Assembly: GCF_003612555.1 (NCBI RefSeq) | Contig: NZ_RAZF01000028.1 | Span: forward strand, 1-38,819 | Direction: 5' to 3' | DNA: 38,819 bases | Origin: Acutalibacter sp. 1XD8-33 | GTDB taxonomy: Bacteria > Bacillota > Clostridia > Oscillospirales > Acutalibacteraceae | In this document: positions 25,549 through 33,573 of the stretch, in pieces | How the letters are laid out: the number at the start of each line of letters is the position of its first letter | How positions within the stretch are numbered: the first letter of the stretch is position 1 | Notes under the pieces: generated by a model | Told to the model about the DNA's origin: nothing | The model's input: the letters and a program-made list of their open reading frames with translations, nothing else | Database searches by the model: none | Translations under genes and position numbers: made by a program

Positions 25549-28500
25549 TTACTGGCCCCGCTGTCCTACAAAGCGGCAGTTCCCCTCCCCCAGAAGCCGC
25601 AAAAGGGCCTTCAGCAGCTGGTCGCTGACCTCCACCCGATATTTTGCGGGGGCCTTCAGCAGCTTGTTCTGATCCTTAAAAAAGATATACAGGTCGTTGT
25701 GCCCGCCGTCAAAGATTGCCACATACTGCATGGCTTTCTGATAGTGGGGATCCTCCATGGAGTCAACGCGCAGATACAGTCCCGGCCGAACACTGCTTGC
25801 CATTTCCCCGGCCTTTGGCGGCAAAGAAAAGGTATCGCACAGCAATTCAGGCTCTTTTTCCTCCTGAAAGCTCAGCCGTCCGCCGGCCTCCACAACAGCC
25901 CCCTCAAATATCAGATTCCCGAACTCCTCCAAAACCCGGGGGAACACCAGCGCGGTCATGGTCCCATACATATCTTCCAATGTGACAAACGCCATGGTGG
26001 ACCCGGACTTGGTATCCTTCCGCCGCACAGAGGTGACAATTCCCAAAAGAGCCACCCTCTGTCCGTCTTGGTACTTCCCCCCCTCCCCATTTTCCGCGCT
26101 CTGGAGGATCTCTCCTGTTTTGGCATACCGCCCCGAGGCGTAAAAAGAGGCGTAGCCCGCCATAGGGTGTCCGGTGAGGTACATGCCTGTTACCTCTTTT
26201 TCCTGGGCCAGCTTGTCCTCGGGAGAAAAATCCTCCGCGTGTGGCAGGGAGATCTCGCCGCCGGGAGCCTGGGGAGAGTCGAAAAAGCCCACCTGCCCCT
26301 CAATGTTCCGGCGCTTATCCTCCTCTAAGCCGTTCAGCACAGGCTCCAGCCCCAGCAGCATCTCCCGGCGGTTGTTGCCAAGGCCGTCCAGAGCGCCGCA
26401 CTTCACCAGGCTCTCAATCGCCCGGCGGTTCATCTCCTTACCGGCCATTCGTTTACAGAAATTGTAGAAAGAAGTGTAGGGACCTCCCCCCCGGCGCTCC
26501 TGGACCATCCGGGCGATGACGCCCTTTCCCAGATTCTTCACCGCCGCCAGACCGAAGCGGATCCGCTGCCCGTCCACCGTGAAGCCCGTGCCGCTATAGT
26601 TCACATGGGGGGGCAGCACTTCCAGGCCCAGGCGCTTGCACTCCTCAATATACTCCGCCACCTTGCCGGTCCACCCCAGCACGCTGGACAGCAGCGCCGC
26701 CATGTACTCCTGGGGGTAGTGGCATTTCAGGTAGGCGGTCTGGTATGCTACTACGGCATAGGCCGCCGCGTGGGATTTATTGAAGGCATAGGAGGCGAAG
26801 TCCTGGATCTCCTGGAAGAGCTTCTCCGCCGTGGCCCGGCCCACCCCCCGGTTCAGGCAGCCCTCCACCTCCCAGGTGCCGTCCTCTCGCCGCTGGCCCT
26901 CGATAAAGATCTTCCGCTCCCGCTCCAACACGTCGTGCTTTTTTTTGGACATGGCCCGGCGCACAATATCCGCCCGGCCCAGGGAGTACCCCGCCAACTC
27001 CCGGAAGATCTGCATCACCTGCTCCTGGTAGATGATGCACCCGAAGGTTACGTCCAGGATGGGCCGCAGCCGTTCGTGCTGGTACTTCACCTTGGCGGGG
27101 TTTTTACAGTTTTCCAAATACGTGGGGATGAACTGCATGGGCCCCGGCCGGTAAAGGGAAATAATGGCGATGAGGTCCTCAATGCCCGTGGCCTGAGACT
27201 GGACCAGCAGCCGGGTCATGCCGGCGGATTCAAACTGGAACACCCCCACGGTATTGCCCCCCGCCAGCATGTTAAAAGTAGCCTTGTCGTCGTGGGGGAT
27301 GGCGTCCATGGAAAAGGCGGGCTCGTTCTGGCGGATGAGCTTCTGGGCGTTGTCAATGACGGAAAGGTTTCGAAGGCCAAGAAAATCCATTTTCAGCAGG
27401 CCCAGCTCCTCGATGGCCGTCATGGTGAACTGGGTGACCACCACGTCGTCATTTTTCGCCAGGGGCACGTACTCCATCACGGGCCGGTCGGTGATCAGCA
27501 CCCCCGCCGCGTGGGTGCTGGTGTGCCGGGGCATCCCCTCCACCTTCATCGCCATATCCACCAGGGCCTTCACCTGGGCGTCGCTCTGGCAGCGCTCCCG
27601 GAAGTCTTTGGACTGCTTCAAGGCTTTCTCCAGAGTCATGCCCGGCTCCATGGGCACCAGCTTGGCCACCTGATCCACCTTGCCGTAGGGCACCGCCATA
27701 GCCCGGCCCACGTCCCGGATAGCCCCCCGAGCGGCCATGGTGCCGAAGGTGACGATCTGGGCCACATGGTCCGCGCCGTACTTGTCCAACACATAGCCGA
27801 TGATCTCGTCCCGGCGCTCGTCGCTGAAGTCGATGTCAAAGTCCGGCATACTCACCCGCTCCGGGTTCAGAAAGCGCTCGAAAATCAGGTTGTACCGGAT
27901 GGGGTCTACATTGGTGATCCCGATGCAGTAGGCGGCCAAGCTCCCCGCCCCGGAGCCCCGCCCCGGCCCCACGGGAATGTCCACGCTTTTGGCGTAGCGG
28001 ATGAAGTCCCAGACGATCAGGTAGTAGTTAACATAACCCATCTGGGTGATGGTGTCGATCTCGTACTGGAGGCGGTCTTTCAAGTCCTGGCCTGGGTCGT
28101 CCCCGTACCGGGCGCGGAGGCCGTCCCAGCACAAGCGCAGGAAAAATTCCTGGTTGGGGGAGCCGTCCGGGGTGTCGAAGTGGGGCAGCTTAGTCTTGCC
28201 AAACTCGAACTCCACCTGGCAGCGCTCCGCGATCTTCACGGTGTTGTCCGCCGCCTCTGGCAGCTCTGGGAACAGCCCCCGCATCTCCTCCTCCGACTTG
28301 TAATAGAGCTCGCCGGAGCCGAAGTCCAGCCCCTCCTCCTCCACTGTGCGCCCGGTCTGGATGCACATCAGCACCCGGTGCATCTCCCGGTCCTCCGCGT
28401 CAATATAGTGACAGTCGTTGGTGACCACCAGGGGGATGCCAGTCTCCTGGGACAGCTTGATGATGCTGGGGTTTACATAATGTTCGTCACTGAGGCCGTG

Positions 28501-29028
28501 GTCCTGAAGCTCCAGGAAAAAATTCTCCGAGCCGAAGATCTCCCGGTAGCGCAGGGCGGCCTCCTTTGCCCCCTGATAGTCCCCCCGGAGCAGGGCCCTG
28601 GGAATTTCCCCGGAGACGCAGGCGGACAGGGCGATCAGCCCCTCGTGGTACTGCTCCATCAGCTGGAAGTCGATGCGGGGGCGGTTGTAGAAGCCCTCGG
28701 TCCAGCCCAGGGAGACCATGGCGGTCAGGTTGCGGTAGCCGGTCTCGTTCTCGCAGAGGAGCACCAGATGGCGGTTTTCGCTGTCGAACTCGTGGACCTT
28801 GTCAAAGCGGGTGCGCTTGGCCACGTAGACCTCGCAGCCGATGATGGGCTTGATCCCCCGCTTTTTCGCCGCCTTGTAGAAGTCGATGACGCCGTACATG
28901 TTCCCGTGGTCCGTAATCGCCACGGCCTTGTGGCCCATCTCCTGGGCCCGGTCCAGCAGGCGCTCGATCCGGCAGGCCCCGTCCAGCAGACTGTATTCCG
29001 TGTGCACGTGCAGATGCGCGAACGCCAT
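25549..29028 (-). CDS. dnaE: DNA polymerase III alpha subunit DnaE
   Basis: This is a 1159-residue C-family replicative polymerase. An N-terminal PHP domain (HLHVHTEYSLLDGA, then AITDHGNMYGVIDFYKAA) is followed by the palm with GPGRGSGAGSLAAYCIGI and PDFDIDF (the catalytic Asp pair near residue 395) and a third Asp in MDFLGLRNL (near 546). The fingers/beta-binding region follows with the helix-hairpin-helix, and an OB fold comes late (VALLGIVTSVRRKDTKSGSTMAFVTLED). In Firmicutes, DnaE works beside PolC in primer extension. GAGGAGG lies seven bases before the ATG. Repeat copy B occupies the space to whiA upstream. A 992-residue open frame on the opposite strand is a shadow. Confidence 0.97.
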   Translation of the reverse strand: MAFAHLHVHTEYSLLDGACRIERLLDRAQEMGHKAVAITDHGNMYGVIDFYKAAKKRGIKPIIGCEVYVAKRTRFDKVHEFDSENRHLVLLCENETGYRNLTAMVSLGWTEGFYNRPRIDFQLMEQYHEGLIALSACVSGEIPRALLRGDYQGAKEAALRYREIFGSENFFLELQDHGLSDEHYVNPSIIKLSQETGIPLVVTNDCHYIDAEDREMHRVLMCIQTGRTVEEEGLDFGSGELYYKSEEEMRGLFPELPEAADNTVKIAERCQVEFEFGKTKLPHFDTPDGSPNQEFFLRLCWDGLRARYGDDPGQDLKDRLQYEIDTITQMGYVNYYLIVWDFIRYAKSVDIPVGPGRGSGAGSLAAYCIGITNVDPIRYNLIFERFLNPERVSMPDFDIDFSDERRDEIIGYVLDKYGADHVAQIVTFGTMAARGAIRDVGRAMAVPYGKVDQVAKLVPMEPGMTLEKALKQSKDFRERCQSDAQVKALVDMAMKVEGMPRHTSTHAAGVLITDRPVMEYVPLAKNDDVVVTQFTMTAIEELGLLKMDFLGLRNLSVIDNAQKLIRQNEPAFSMDAIPHDDKATFNMLAGGNTVGVFQFESAGMTRLLVQSQATGIEDLIAIISLYRPGPMQFIPTYLENCKNPAKVKYQHERLRPILDVTFGCIIYQEQVMQIFRELAGYSLGRADIVRRAMSKKKHDVLERERKIFIEGQRREDGTWEVEGCLNRGVGRATAEKLFQEIQDFASYAFNKSHAAAYAVVAYQTAYLKCHYPQEYMAALLSSVLGWTGKVAEYIEECKRLGLEVLPPHVNYSGTGFTVDGQRIRFGLAAVKNLGKGVIARMVQERRGGGPYTSFYNFCKRMAGKEMNRRAIESLVKCGALDGLGNNRREMLLGLEPVLNGLEEDKRRNIEGQVGFFDSPQAPGGEISLPHAEDFSPEDKLAQEKEVTGMYLTGHPMAGYASFYASGRYAKTGEILQSAENGEGGKYQDGQRVALLGIVTSVRRKDTKSGSTMAFVTLEDMYGTMTALVFPRVLEEFGNLIFEGAVVEAGGRLSFQEEKEPELLCDTFSLPPKAGEMASSVRPGLYLRVDSMEDPHYQKAMQYVAIFDGGHNDLYIFFKDQNKLLKAPAKYRVEVSDQLLKALLRLLGEGNCRFVGQRGQ

Positions 29029-29082
29029 CGTCCCACCTCCTCTTCTCCCGCGCTAAAGTTTCCATACCATTATGGAGTAATA

Positions 29083-29290
29083 CGGAGTGGCCTTCATGCG
29101 CACAGAAGAGTTCGCAAGCGAACTCTCGCGCATTCCGGCAAGACCGTGGGACTCTGTCCCACACCCTGCGAGCTTTTGAAAAAGCTCGAGCAAAACTTTT
29201 ACACTGGTCAGCTGAGTGCGATAAAGCTAACCAGGGTAAAAGTTTCGTCCACCTTTTCAAAGGTGGTGGGGGTGGAGGGGGCAAAGCCCC
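29083..29290. repeat. Composite palindromic repeat, copy B (between whiA and dnaE)
   Basis: Left to right: the complement of the tail with GCGCACAGA (29083-29106), mini-hairpin 29107-29126, GTGGGAC-TCT-GTCCCAC (29146-29162) and CGAGCTTTT-GA-AAAAGCTCG (29169-29188). An inverted core (29191-29207), the core CCAGGGTAAAAGTTTCG (29231-29247), CCACCTTTTCAAAGGTGG (29249-29266), and a GGGGTGGAGGGGGC stretch with a GGGGC-AAA-GCCCC hairpin follow. It fills the 311-base gap; no gene is present. Confidence 0.8.
29107..29126. repeat. AGAGTT...AACTCT mini-hairpin within copy B
   Basis: AGAGTTCGC pairs perfectly with GCGAACTCT around AA. Copy A has the same flanks (GCGCACAGA on one side, CGCGCATTCCGG on the other) joined directly with no hairpin, so A is the empty site for this insertion. 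Confidence 0.8.
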
Positions 29291-29339
29291 TCCCCGCCGG
29301 GGGCCATCAACACTCTCAAAAAAATGCCATTTGTGCAAG

Positions 29340-30275
29340 TTACATAATTCCATCGATGCCCTTTTCTTCGATAATGGCCTCCCCCATCTCCAGCAGCTTT
29401 TGCAGCCGGTGGTTCACCCCGCTGCGGCTGATCCCCAGCCGCTGGCCCAGCTCCCGCAGGGTGAGATCCGGGTTGTTCAGGCGCAGGACCGCCAGCTCCC
29501 GCAGGCCGTCCGGAAGGCTCTCCAGCCCTCGGCAGTCGCTGATGGCCGCGATGGCCGCGATCTGCCGGGCGGAGGCCGAGTAGGTCTTGTCCATATTGGC
29601 GGTCTCGAAATTGGTCTTGCGGTTGATGTTGTTCCGGGCCTCCTTGTACATCTTCACCTGCATCAGCTCCATGGAGGCCCCCGTGGCCCCCAGATAAGTG
29701 AGCAGATTCTCGATCTGGCCGCTGTCCTTCAGGTACACCCCGTAGCCCCCCGGGCGGCGCACCACCGCCGGGTTGCTGGAGAAAGCCTCCGCCTCCCCCA
29801 GCAGGGTGTATAGATCTCCCGCCAAATTTTTATAGGGTGCGGCGAATTCCAGATGGTAGCCCTTGTTGGGGTCCGTCACGTTCCCGCAGGCCAGAAAGAT
29901 TCCCCGCAGAAAGGCCGTCTGGCAGCAGTCTCCCTCCAGCACCGCTCGGTTGATGCGCAGGCTGGGCTCCCGGCCCGTGTGCCCGAAGGCTTCTACCAGC
30001 CGGACCCGCTCCTGCTCCTCGGGCAGGCTCACCCGGTACGCGGGGCGGCGTCTCCGGCTCACCGCATAGCTTAGCTGAGCCGAGACCCCAGGCCCGGACG
30101 CCGCCAGCTCCAGCATCCGCCGGGCGGCTGGGCCACTCTCTGTGGTAAAGGCCGCCTCCTTGATGGTAAAGCACTTGGAGAAAAGCCAAGCGCCATAGCA
30201 TTCCGCCCGCAGGCAACAGTCCCGCTTGATCTGTATTTTGCAAAGCTCCGTTTTGATATCCGCCGTAAACGACAT
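29340..30275 (-). CDS. whiA: WhiA-type DNA-binding regulator
   Basis: This is a 311-residue WhiA protein. The N-terminal part (SFTADIKTELCKI...ECYGAWLFSKCF, then a LAGLIDADG-like fold with FLRGIFLACGNVTDPNKGYHLEF and DLYTLLGE) precedes a C-terminal HTH (LRLNNPDLTLRELGQRLGISRSGVNHRLQKLLEMGE). In Streptomyces it controls sporulation genes; in Bacillus it affects cell division and chromosome segregation. It starts three bases after the P-loop gene, so it is translationally coupled. In many Clostridia it follows rapZ and yvcK; here yvcK is absent. Confidence 0.95.
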   Translation of the reverse strand: MSFTADIKTELCKIQIKRDCCLRAECYGAWLFSKCFTIKEAAFTTESGPAARRMLELAASGPGVSAQLSYAVSRRRRPAYRVSLPEEQERVRLVEAFGHTGREPSLRINRAVLEGDCCQTAFLRGIFLACGNVTDPNKGYHLEFAAPYKNLAGDLYTLLGEAEAFSSNPAVVRRPGGYGVYLKDSGQIENLLTYLGATGASMELMQVKMYKEARNNINRKTNFETANMDKTYSASARQIAAIAAISDCRGLESLPDGLRELAVLRLNNPDLTLRELGQRLGISRSGVNHRLQKLLEMGEAIIEEKGIDGIM

Positions 30276-30278
30276 TCC

Positions 30279-30902
30279 CTATCCGAACCTTTCCCTATCA
30301 CGCGTTTCCCGATCCAAAAGCTGCCTCACCTGGGCCGCGATCCCCTCGTAGTCCACCTGGGAGAAATCAGTGGTGTCCACCACAAGGCGCGGGCCTCCCA
30401 CATCAAAATCCACCATTCCCCGGGCGGTGAAGCCCTCCACAAACCGCCGGAAGCTCATGGGCTGGTATACCGCTTCTTCCCCGGCGGGCTCCGGATATTG
30501 GGTATTCACCACATGACCCCGATGGCGCTGGGGCGACTGATCCCGCCGCAGGAACCGCTGGTATATGACCTCATAATCCCCGGTAAGCAGCAGGGTGAAG
30601 GGCTTGCAGCCGTACCGCTCCAGCAACCGCCTCACGCCGGGGACAGAATCCCTCTCGAAATTGTTTTCCAGAATCACCGAACCGCCCCGAGCCATCACCT
30701 GCCCCGCGGCGTAACACATAGCCTCCATGGCCCCCACGCCCAGCGTCACCTTTTCCGCCCGGCTGCGAAAGCCGATGGTATCGTAAAGGCGCTCCTTGAT
30801 CTCGTCCTTGGAGAACACGGGCAGGCCCAGACGCTCAGAAAGGACCCGGGCCATGTGGGACTTTCCCGCAGCGGGCATGCCGCCGACCAGAATGCAGTAC
30901 AT
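30279..30902 (-). CDS. P-loop ATPase/kinase of unknown substrate
   Basis: This is a 207-residue single-domain P-loop protein with Walker A GGMPAAGKSHM at residues 7-17 and a KDEIKERLYDTIGF helix. Next are GGSVILENNFERD (Walker-B-like strand) and TGDYEVIYQRFLRRD with the LID-like arginines. It resembles the AAA_33/zeta-like small-molecule kinase group, which phosphorylate diverse small substrates. ATG 30902 has GAGGAG eight bases upstream; GTG 30905 is the alternative. It overlaps neither neighbour but ends three bases before whiA. It sits where relatives usually have yvcK (see findings). Confidence 0.75.
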   Translation of the reverse strand: MYCILVGGMPAAGKSHMARVLSERLGLPVFSKDEIKERLYDTIGFRSRAEKVTLGVGAMEAMCYAAGQVMARGGSVILENNFERDSVPGVRRLLERYGCKPFTLLLTGDYEVIYQRFLRRDQSPQRHRGHVVNTQYPEPAGEEAVYQPMSFRRFVEGFTARGMVDFDVGGPRLVVDTTDFSQVDYEGIAAQVRQLLDRETRDRERFG

Positions 30903-30962
30903 CACATAGACTCCTCAATAAATTCCTGATGAAATAGACGGCGCTGAACAAAATTGCGCGGT

Positions 30963-31070
30963 CCAGGGGTGGAAAACTTGGCTTTGTCAAGTTTCGGCCC
31001 CATGGTGGGGTTTGGGGGTGAGTGTCTGCCAGTGGTAGACAGGTCGCGAGCTGACCGAGCCGGCAGGCAA
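30963..31070. repeat. Composite palindromic repeat, copy C (between rapZ and the P-loop gene)
   Basis: Core-like CCAGGGGTGGAAA...GTTTCG (30963-30996) is split by the hairpin CTTGGC-TTT-GTCAAG. Then come CCCCATGGTGGGG, TTTGGGGGTGAG, and TGTCTGCCAGTGGTAGACA, which matches TCTGCCAGTGGCAGA in copy A (17586-17600). GCAGG and AAAACCGCTTC-like tails follow. It is 220 bases of non-coding sequence within a tight gene cluster. Confidence 0.7.
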
Positions 31071-31125
31071 AACCGCTTCTTTGCCCCCGAAGGTCCATGA
31101 ATACCCAAAAAATTTTCGCAAGGGC

Positions 31126-31986
31126 TCAATATTTCTGAATATCCCGATGGGTCACGCTGGCCTTGACTCCCTTTGCCCCCAGATAGCCGCAGGTAAACTG
31201 GGCCAGGGCCACGGACCGGTGGTGCCCGCCTGTACAGCCCACCGCCACCACCAGCTGACTCTTCCCCTCCTTTTCATAGAGGGGCAGCAGGTAGTCCAGC
31301 AGGCTGGTGTACCGGGAGACAAAACCCCGGGTCTCGTCGTTTTCCATCACATAGTCTCGCACATCCGGGTCCAGTCCGGTTTTGGGCCGCAGCTGTTCAT
31401 CGTAAAAAGGATTGGGCAGGCAGCGCACATCCATCACCAGGTCGGCCTCCATGGGGATGCCGAACTTAAAGCCGAAGCTGATGCAGTGTACCGTCAGCGA
31501 GTCGCTGGCTGTGGTGAGAAAGAGCTCCGCAATCCGGCCCTTCAGCTGAGCGGGAGAGAACCCAGAGGTGTCCATGACAAAATGGGAGCCCTCCCGCATG
31601 GGGGCCAGCATATCCCGCTCCAGGCGGACCGCTTGCTCCAAAGAGCCTCCCAGGCCGTCGGAAAGGGGGTGTCTGCGGCGGGTCTCCTTGAAGCGCCGGA
31701 CCAGAACCTCATCGGAAGCGTCCAAAAACAGGATCTTATAGGGCTTTCCCTCCATCTTCAACGCTTCCATTGCCGTAAAGAAAGACTTGAACAGCTCTCC
31801 GCCACGGGTATCCGTCACCACCGCCACGCGGCTCATCGTGTCCTCCGATTTTGCGCACAGGTCATAGAAAACCGGAATCAGCGCCGGCGGCAGATTATCC
31901 ACGCAGAAAAATCCGATATCCTCCATGGAGTGCATCGCCTGGGTTTTACCCGCCCCGGAAAGTCCCGTTACTACCACAAATTCCAT
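31126..31986 (-). CDS. rapZ: RapZ-type nucleotide-binding protein
   Basis: This is a 286-residue RapZ/YvcJ protein. Walker A GLSGAGKT at residues 8-15, VDNLPPALIPVFYDLC, the conserved FLDASDEVLVRRFKETRRRHPL, and a C-terminal domain with FGIPMEADLVMDVRCLPNPFYDEQLRPKTGLDPDVRDYV and GCTGGHHRSVALA. In E. coli RapZ controls amino-sugar synthesis through small RNAs; in Bacillus YvcJ has nucleotide-binding activity of unclear use. ATG 31986 is chosen because MEFVVVTGLSGAGKT is the usual start. It lies 25 bases after murB's stop, in one operon. Confidence 0.95.
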   Translation of the reverse strand: MEFVVVTGLSGAGKTQAMHSMEDIGFFCVDNLPPALIPVFYDLCAKSEDTMSRVAVVTDTRGGELFKSFFTAMEALKMEGKPYKILFLDASDEVLVRRFKETRRRHPLSDGLGGSLEQAVRLERDMLAPMREGSHFVMDTSGFSPAQLKGRIAELFLTTASDSLTVHCISFGFKFGIPMEADLVMDVRCLPNPFYDEQLRPKTGLDPDVRDYVMENDETRGFVSRYTSLLDYLLPLYEKEGKSQLVVAVGCTGGHHRSVALAQFTCGYLGAKGVKASVTHRDIQKY

Positions 31987-32011
31987 TTTAACCGCCTTGC
32001 TCCTCCCTGTT

Positions 32012-32932
32012 TTACCGGTCCCCGATGATCCGCACTTCCGGTTCCAGCTCCACACCGGTCTGCTTCCACACGGTTTCCCGGACCAGCTCCATCAGCTCTG
32101 TCACATCCCGGCAGGTAGCCCCGCCTGTGTTTACAATAAAGCCCGCGTGCTTTTCGCTAACCTGAGCCCCGCCCACGCTGCGCCCCTTTAGCCCGCATTG
32201 GTCGATCAGCGCGGCGGCATAGCCGGTTTTCGGCCGCTTGAACACGCTGCCCGCGCTGGGCATGTCATAGGGCTGTTTTTCCTTCCGCCGGGCCATCAGT
32301 TCTTCCATCTTTGCGCCGATCTCCCGGGGATCCCCCGGGATAAGCCGGAACTCGCCAAAGGCAATCACCTGGCCGGATTCGGTGTATCTGCTGTGACGGT
32401 AAGAAAAATCCAACTCCGCCGCCCCATAGGTTCCGGGATGCCCTTGGGAATCCCAATGCTCTGTTCTGACAATCACATCTTTCATCTCGCCCCCGTAGGC
32501 CCCGGCATTCATATAGACGGCTCCTCCTACGGAACCAGGAATCCCCCAGGCAAATTCCAATCCGGAGAGCCCATGGTCTCTGGCAAACGCGCATACCGAA
32601 GCCAGCGGCGCAGCTGCTCCCGCCCGGACGGACACCTGGTCGGGCCGCAAAGCGATCTCTTGAAATTCTCCCCCCAGGCACACGGCGGCTCCGGAAAACC
32701 CCCGGTCGCTTATCAGCAGGTCAGAGCCCTTTCCAATGATAATTCTGGGAATCCCCTGGCGCTCCAGTTCTTTCAGCACACCGGCCAACTGAGAGGTGGT
32801 TTTCACAATGACAAACCGGTGGGCCGGTCCACCGATCTTAAACGTCGTATGGGGAGCCAACGGTTCCTCCGCCAAATTCTCACAGCATAGGCGGTCCATC
32901 TCCTGGTCAAACGCAATATCATCCATTATCAT
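32012..32932 (-). CDS. murB: UDP-N-acetylenolpyruvoylglucosamine reductase
   Basis: This 306-residue FAD enzyme makes UDP-MurNAc for peptidoglycan with NADPH. The FAD domain has TTFKIGGPAHRFV, IIIGKGSDLLISDRGFSGA, and FAWGIPGSVGGAVYMNAGAYGGEMKD; the substrate domain has SAGSVFKRP with the catalytic Ser of type II MurB and a C-terminal EVRIIG. Length is typical of the Firmicutes form. AGGAGG lies eight bases before ATG 32932. The upstream 640 bases are occupied by the IR-bounded repeat D, so its promoter must lie close to the gene or come through the repeat. Confidence 0.96.
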   Translation of the reverse strand: MIMDDIAFDQEMDRLCCENLAEEPLAPHTTFKIGGPAHRFVIVKTTSQLAGVLKELERQGIPRIIIGKGSDLLISDRGFSGAAVCLGGEFQEIALRPDQVSVRAGAAAPLASVCAFARDHGLSGLEFAWGIPGSVGGAVYMNAGAYGGEMKDVIVRTEHWDSQGHPGTYGAAELDFSYRHSRYTESGQVIAFGEFRLIPGDPREIGAKMEELMARRKEKQPYDMPSAGSVFKRPKTGYAAALIDQCGLKGRSVGGAQVSEKHAGFIVNTGGATCRDVTELMELVRETVWKQTGVELEPEVRIIGDR

Positions 32933-33024
32933 GCGGCCTCCCTCCTGCCATTCTCAAAAGTTCACGTCAAAGCATATGCTCTCATAAGACTGCCCTATTC
33001 TACCTGCGGTTCAAGCGAAAGCTA

Positions 33025-33573
33025 AGAAGCTGTACCAATAGGATTTGTGTTATAGTAAACACACTTGAAAATCGGTATATACCGATTTTCAAGCTGGGCG
33101 GCTCAAGAGGCTGTGACCTCCCCACCTGGTTCAAAAGAGGTGATTCTACCTCTTTTGAACTGCGTTAACTATACTTTTGAGAGAGTGTTTTTGCCTCTGG
33201 CAACTGGGGAGTCTCACCTGCCGGTTCGGTCGGCGCTTGACGGTTCCCACTGGGGACCAGCGCCCCCAGACCCCTGACCAACTGTAAACTGGGTGTTGCC
33301 AAGCTTTGACCAGCTGGACCGGTCGAAGCCGTCCAGGATAAAAGTTTCGCCCGCCTTTTTAAAGGCGGTGGGGGTGGAGGGGGCGAAGCCCCTCCCGCCG
33401 GAGCCGCCGATCTGTGGCGGCGGAGGCCACACAGTATTACTCTCAAAAAGTATACGATTTTCGAGCAAATTCAGTGGGGAGAAGCAATCTGGCGATTGAC
33501 AAGTTCTCACAACGCCACTCCCCGGCTGAATTTGCCGGAAAGGGGAATGCAAACGCCTATTGGTACAGCTTCT
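33025..33573. repeat. Composite palindromic repeat, copy D, bounded by an 18-base inverted repeat
   Basis: The block starts with AGAAGCTGTACCAATAGG (33025-33042) and ends with its exact complement (33556-33573), which touches the hprK stop. Inside are a 30-base perfect palindrome (33064-33093), a GTTCAAAAGAGGT stem (33129-33160) and core CCAGGATAAAAGTTTCG (33333-33349). CCGCCTTTTTAAAGGCGG (33351-33368), a GGGGC-GAA-GCCCC hairpin, the tail GGCCACACAGTATTACTCTC (33425-33444) and a GCAAATTCAG/CTGAATTTGC stem (33465-33535) follow. No gene is present in the 639-base gap. Confidence 0.8.
33064..33093. repeat. Perfect 30-base palindrome within copy D
   Basis: CTTGAAAATCGGTAT followed by its exact complement, with no spacer. 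It starts 22 bases inside the left end of the IR-bounded block. Confidence 0.8.

Noticed and set aside
26605-29583. A 992-residue plus-strand open frame antisense to dnaE
   Set aside because: It mirrors a GC-rich conserved dnaE, has no Shine-Dalgarno, is rich in Gly/His/Leu low-complexity, and runs into repeat copy B.
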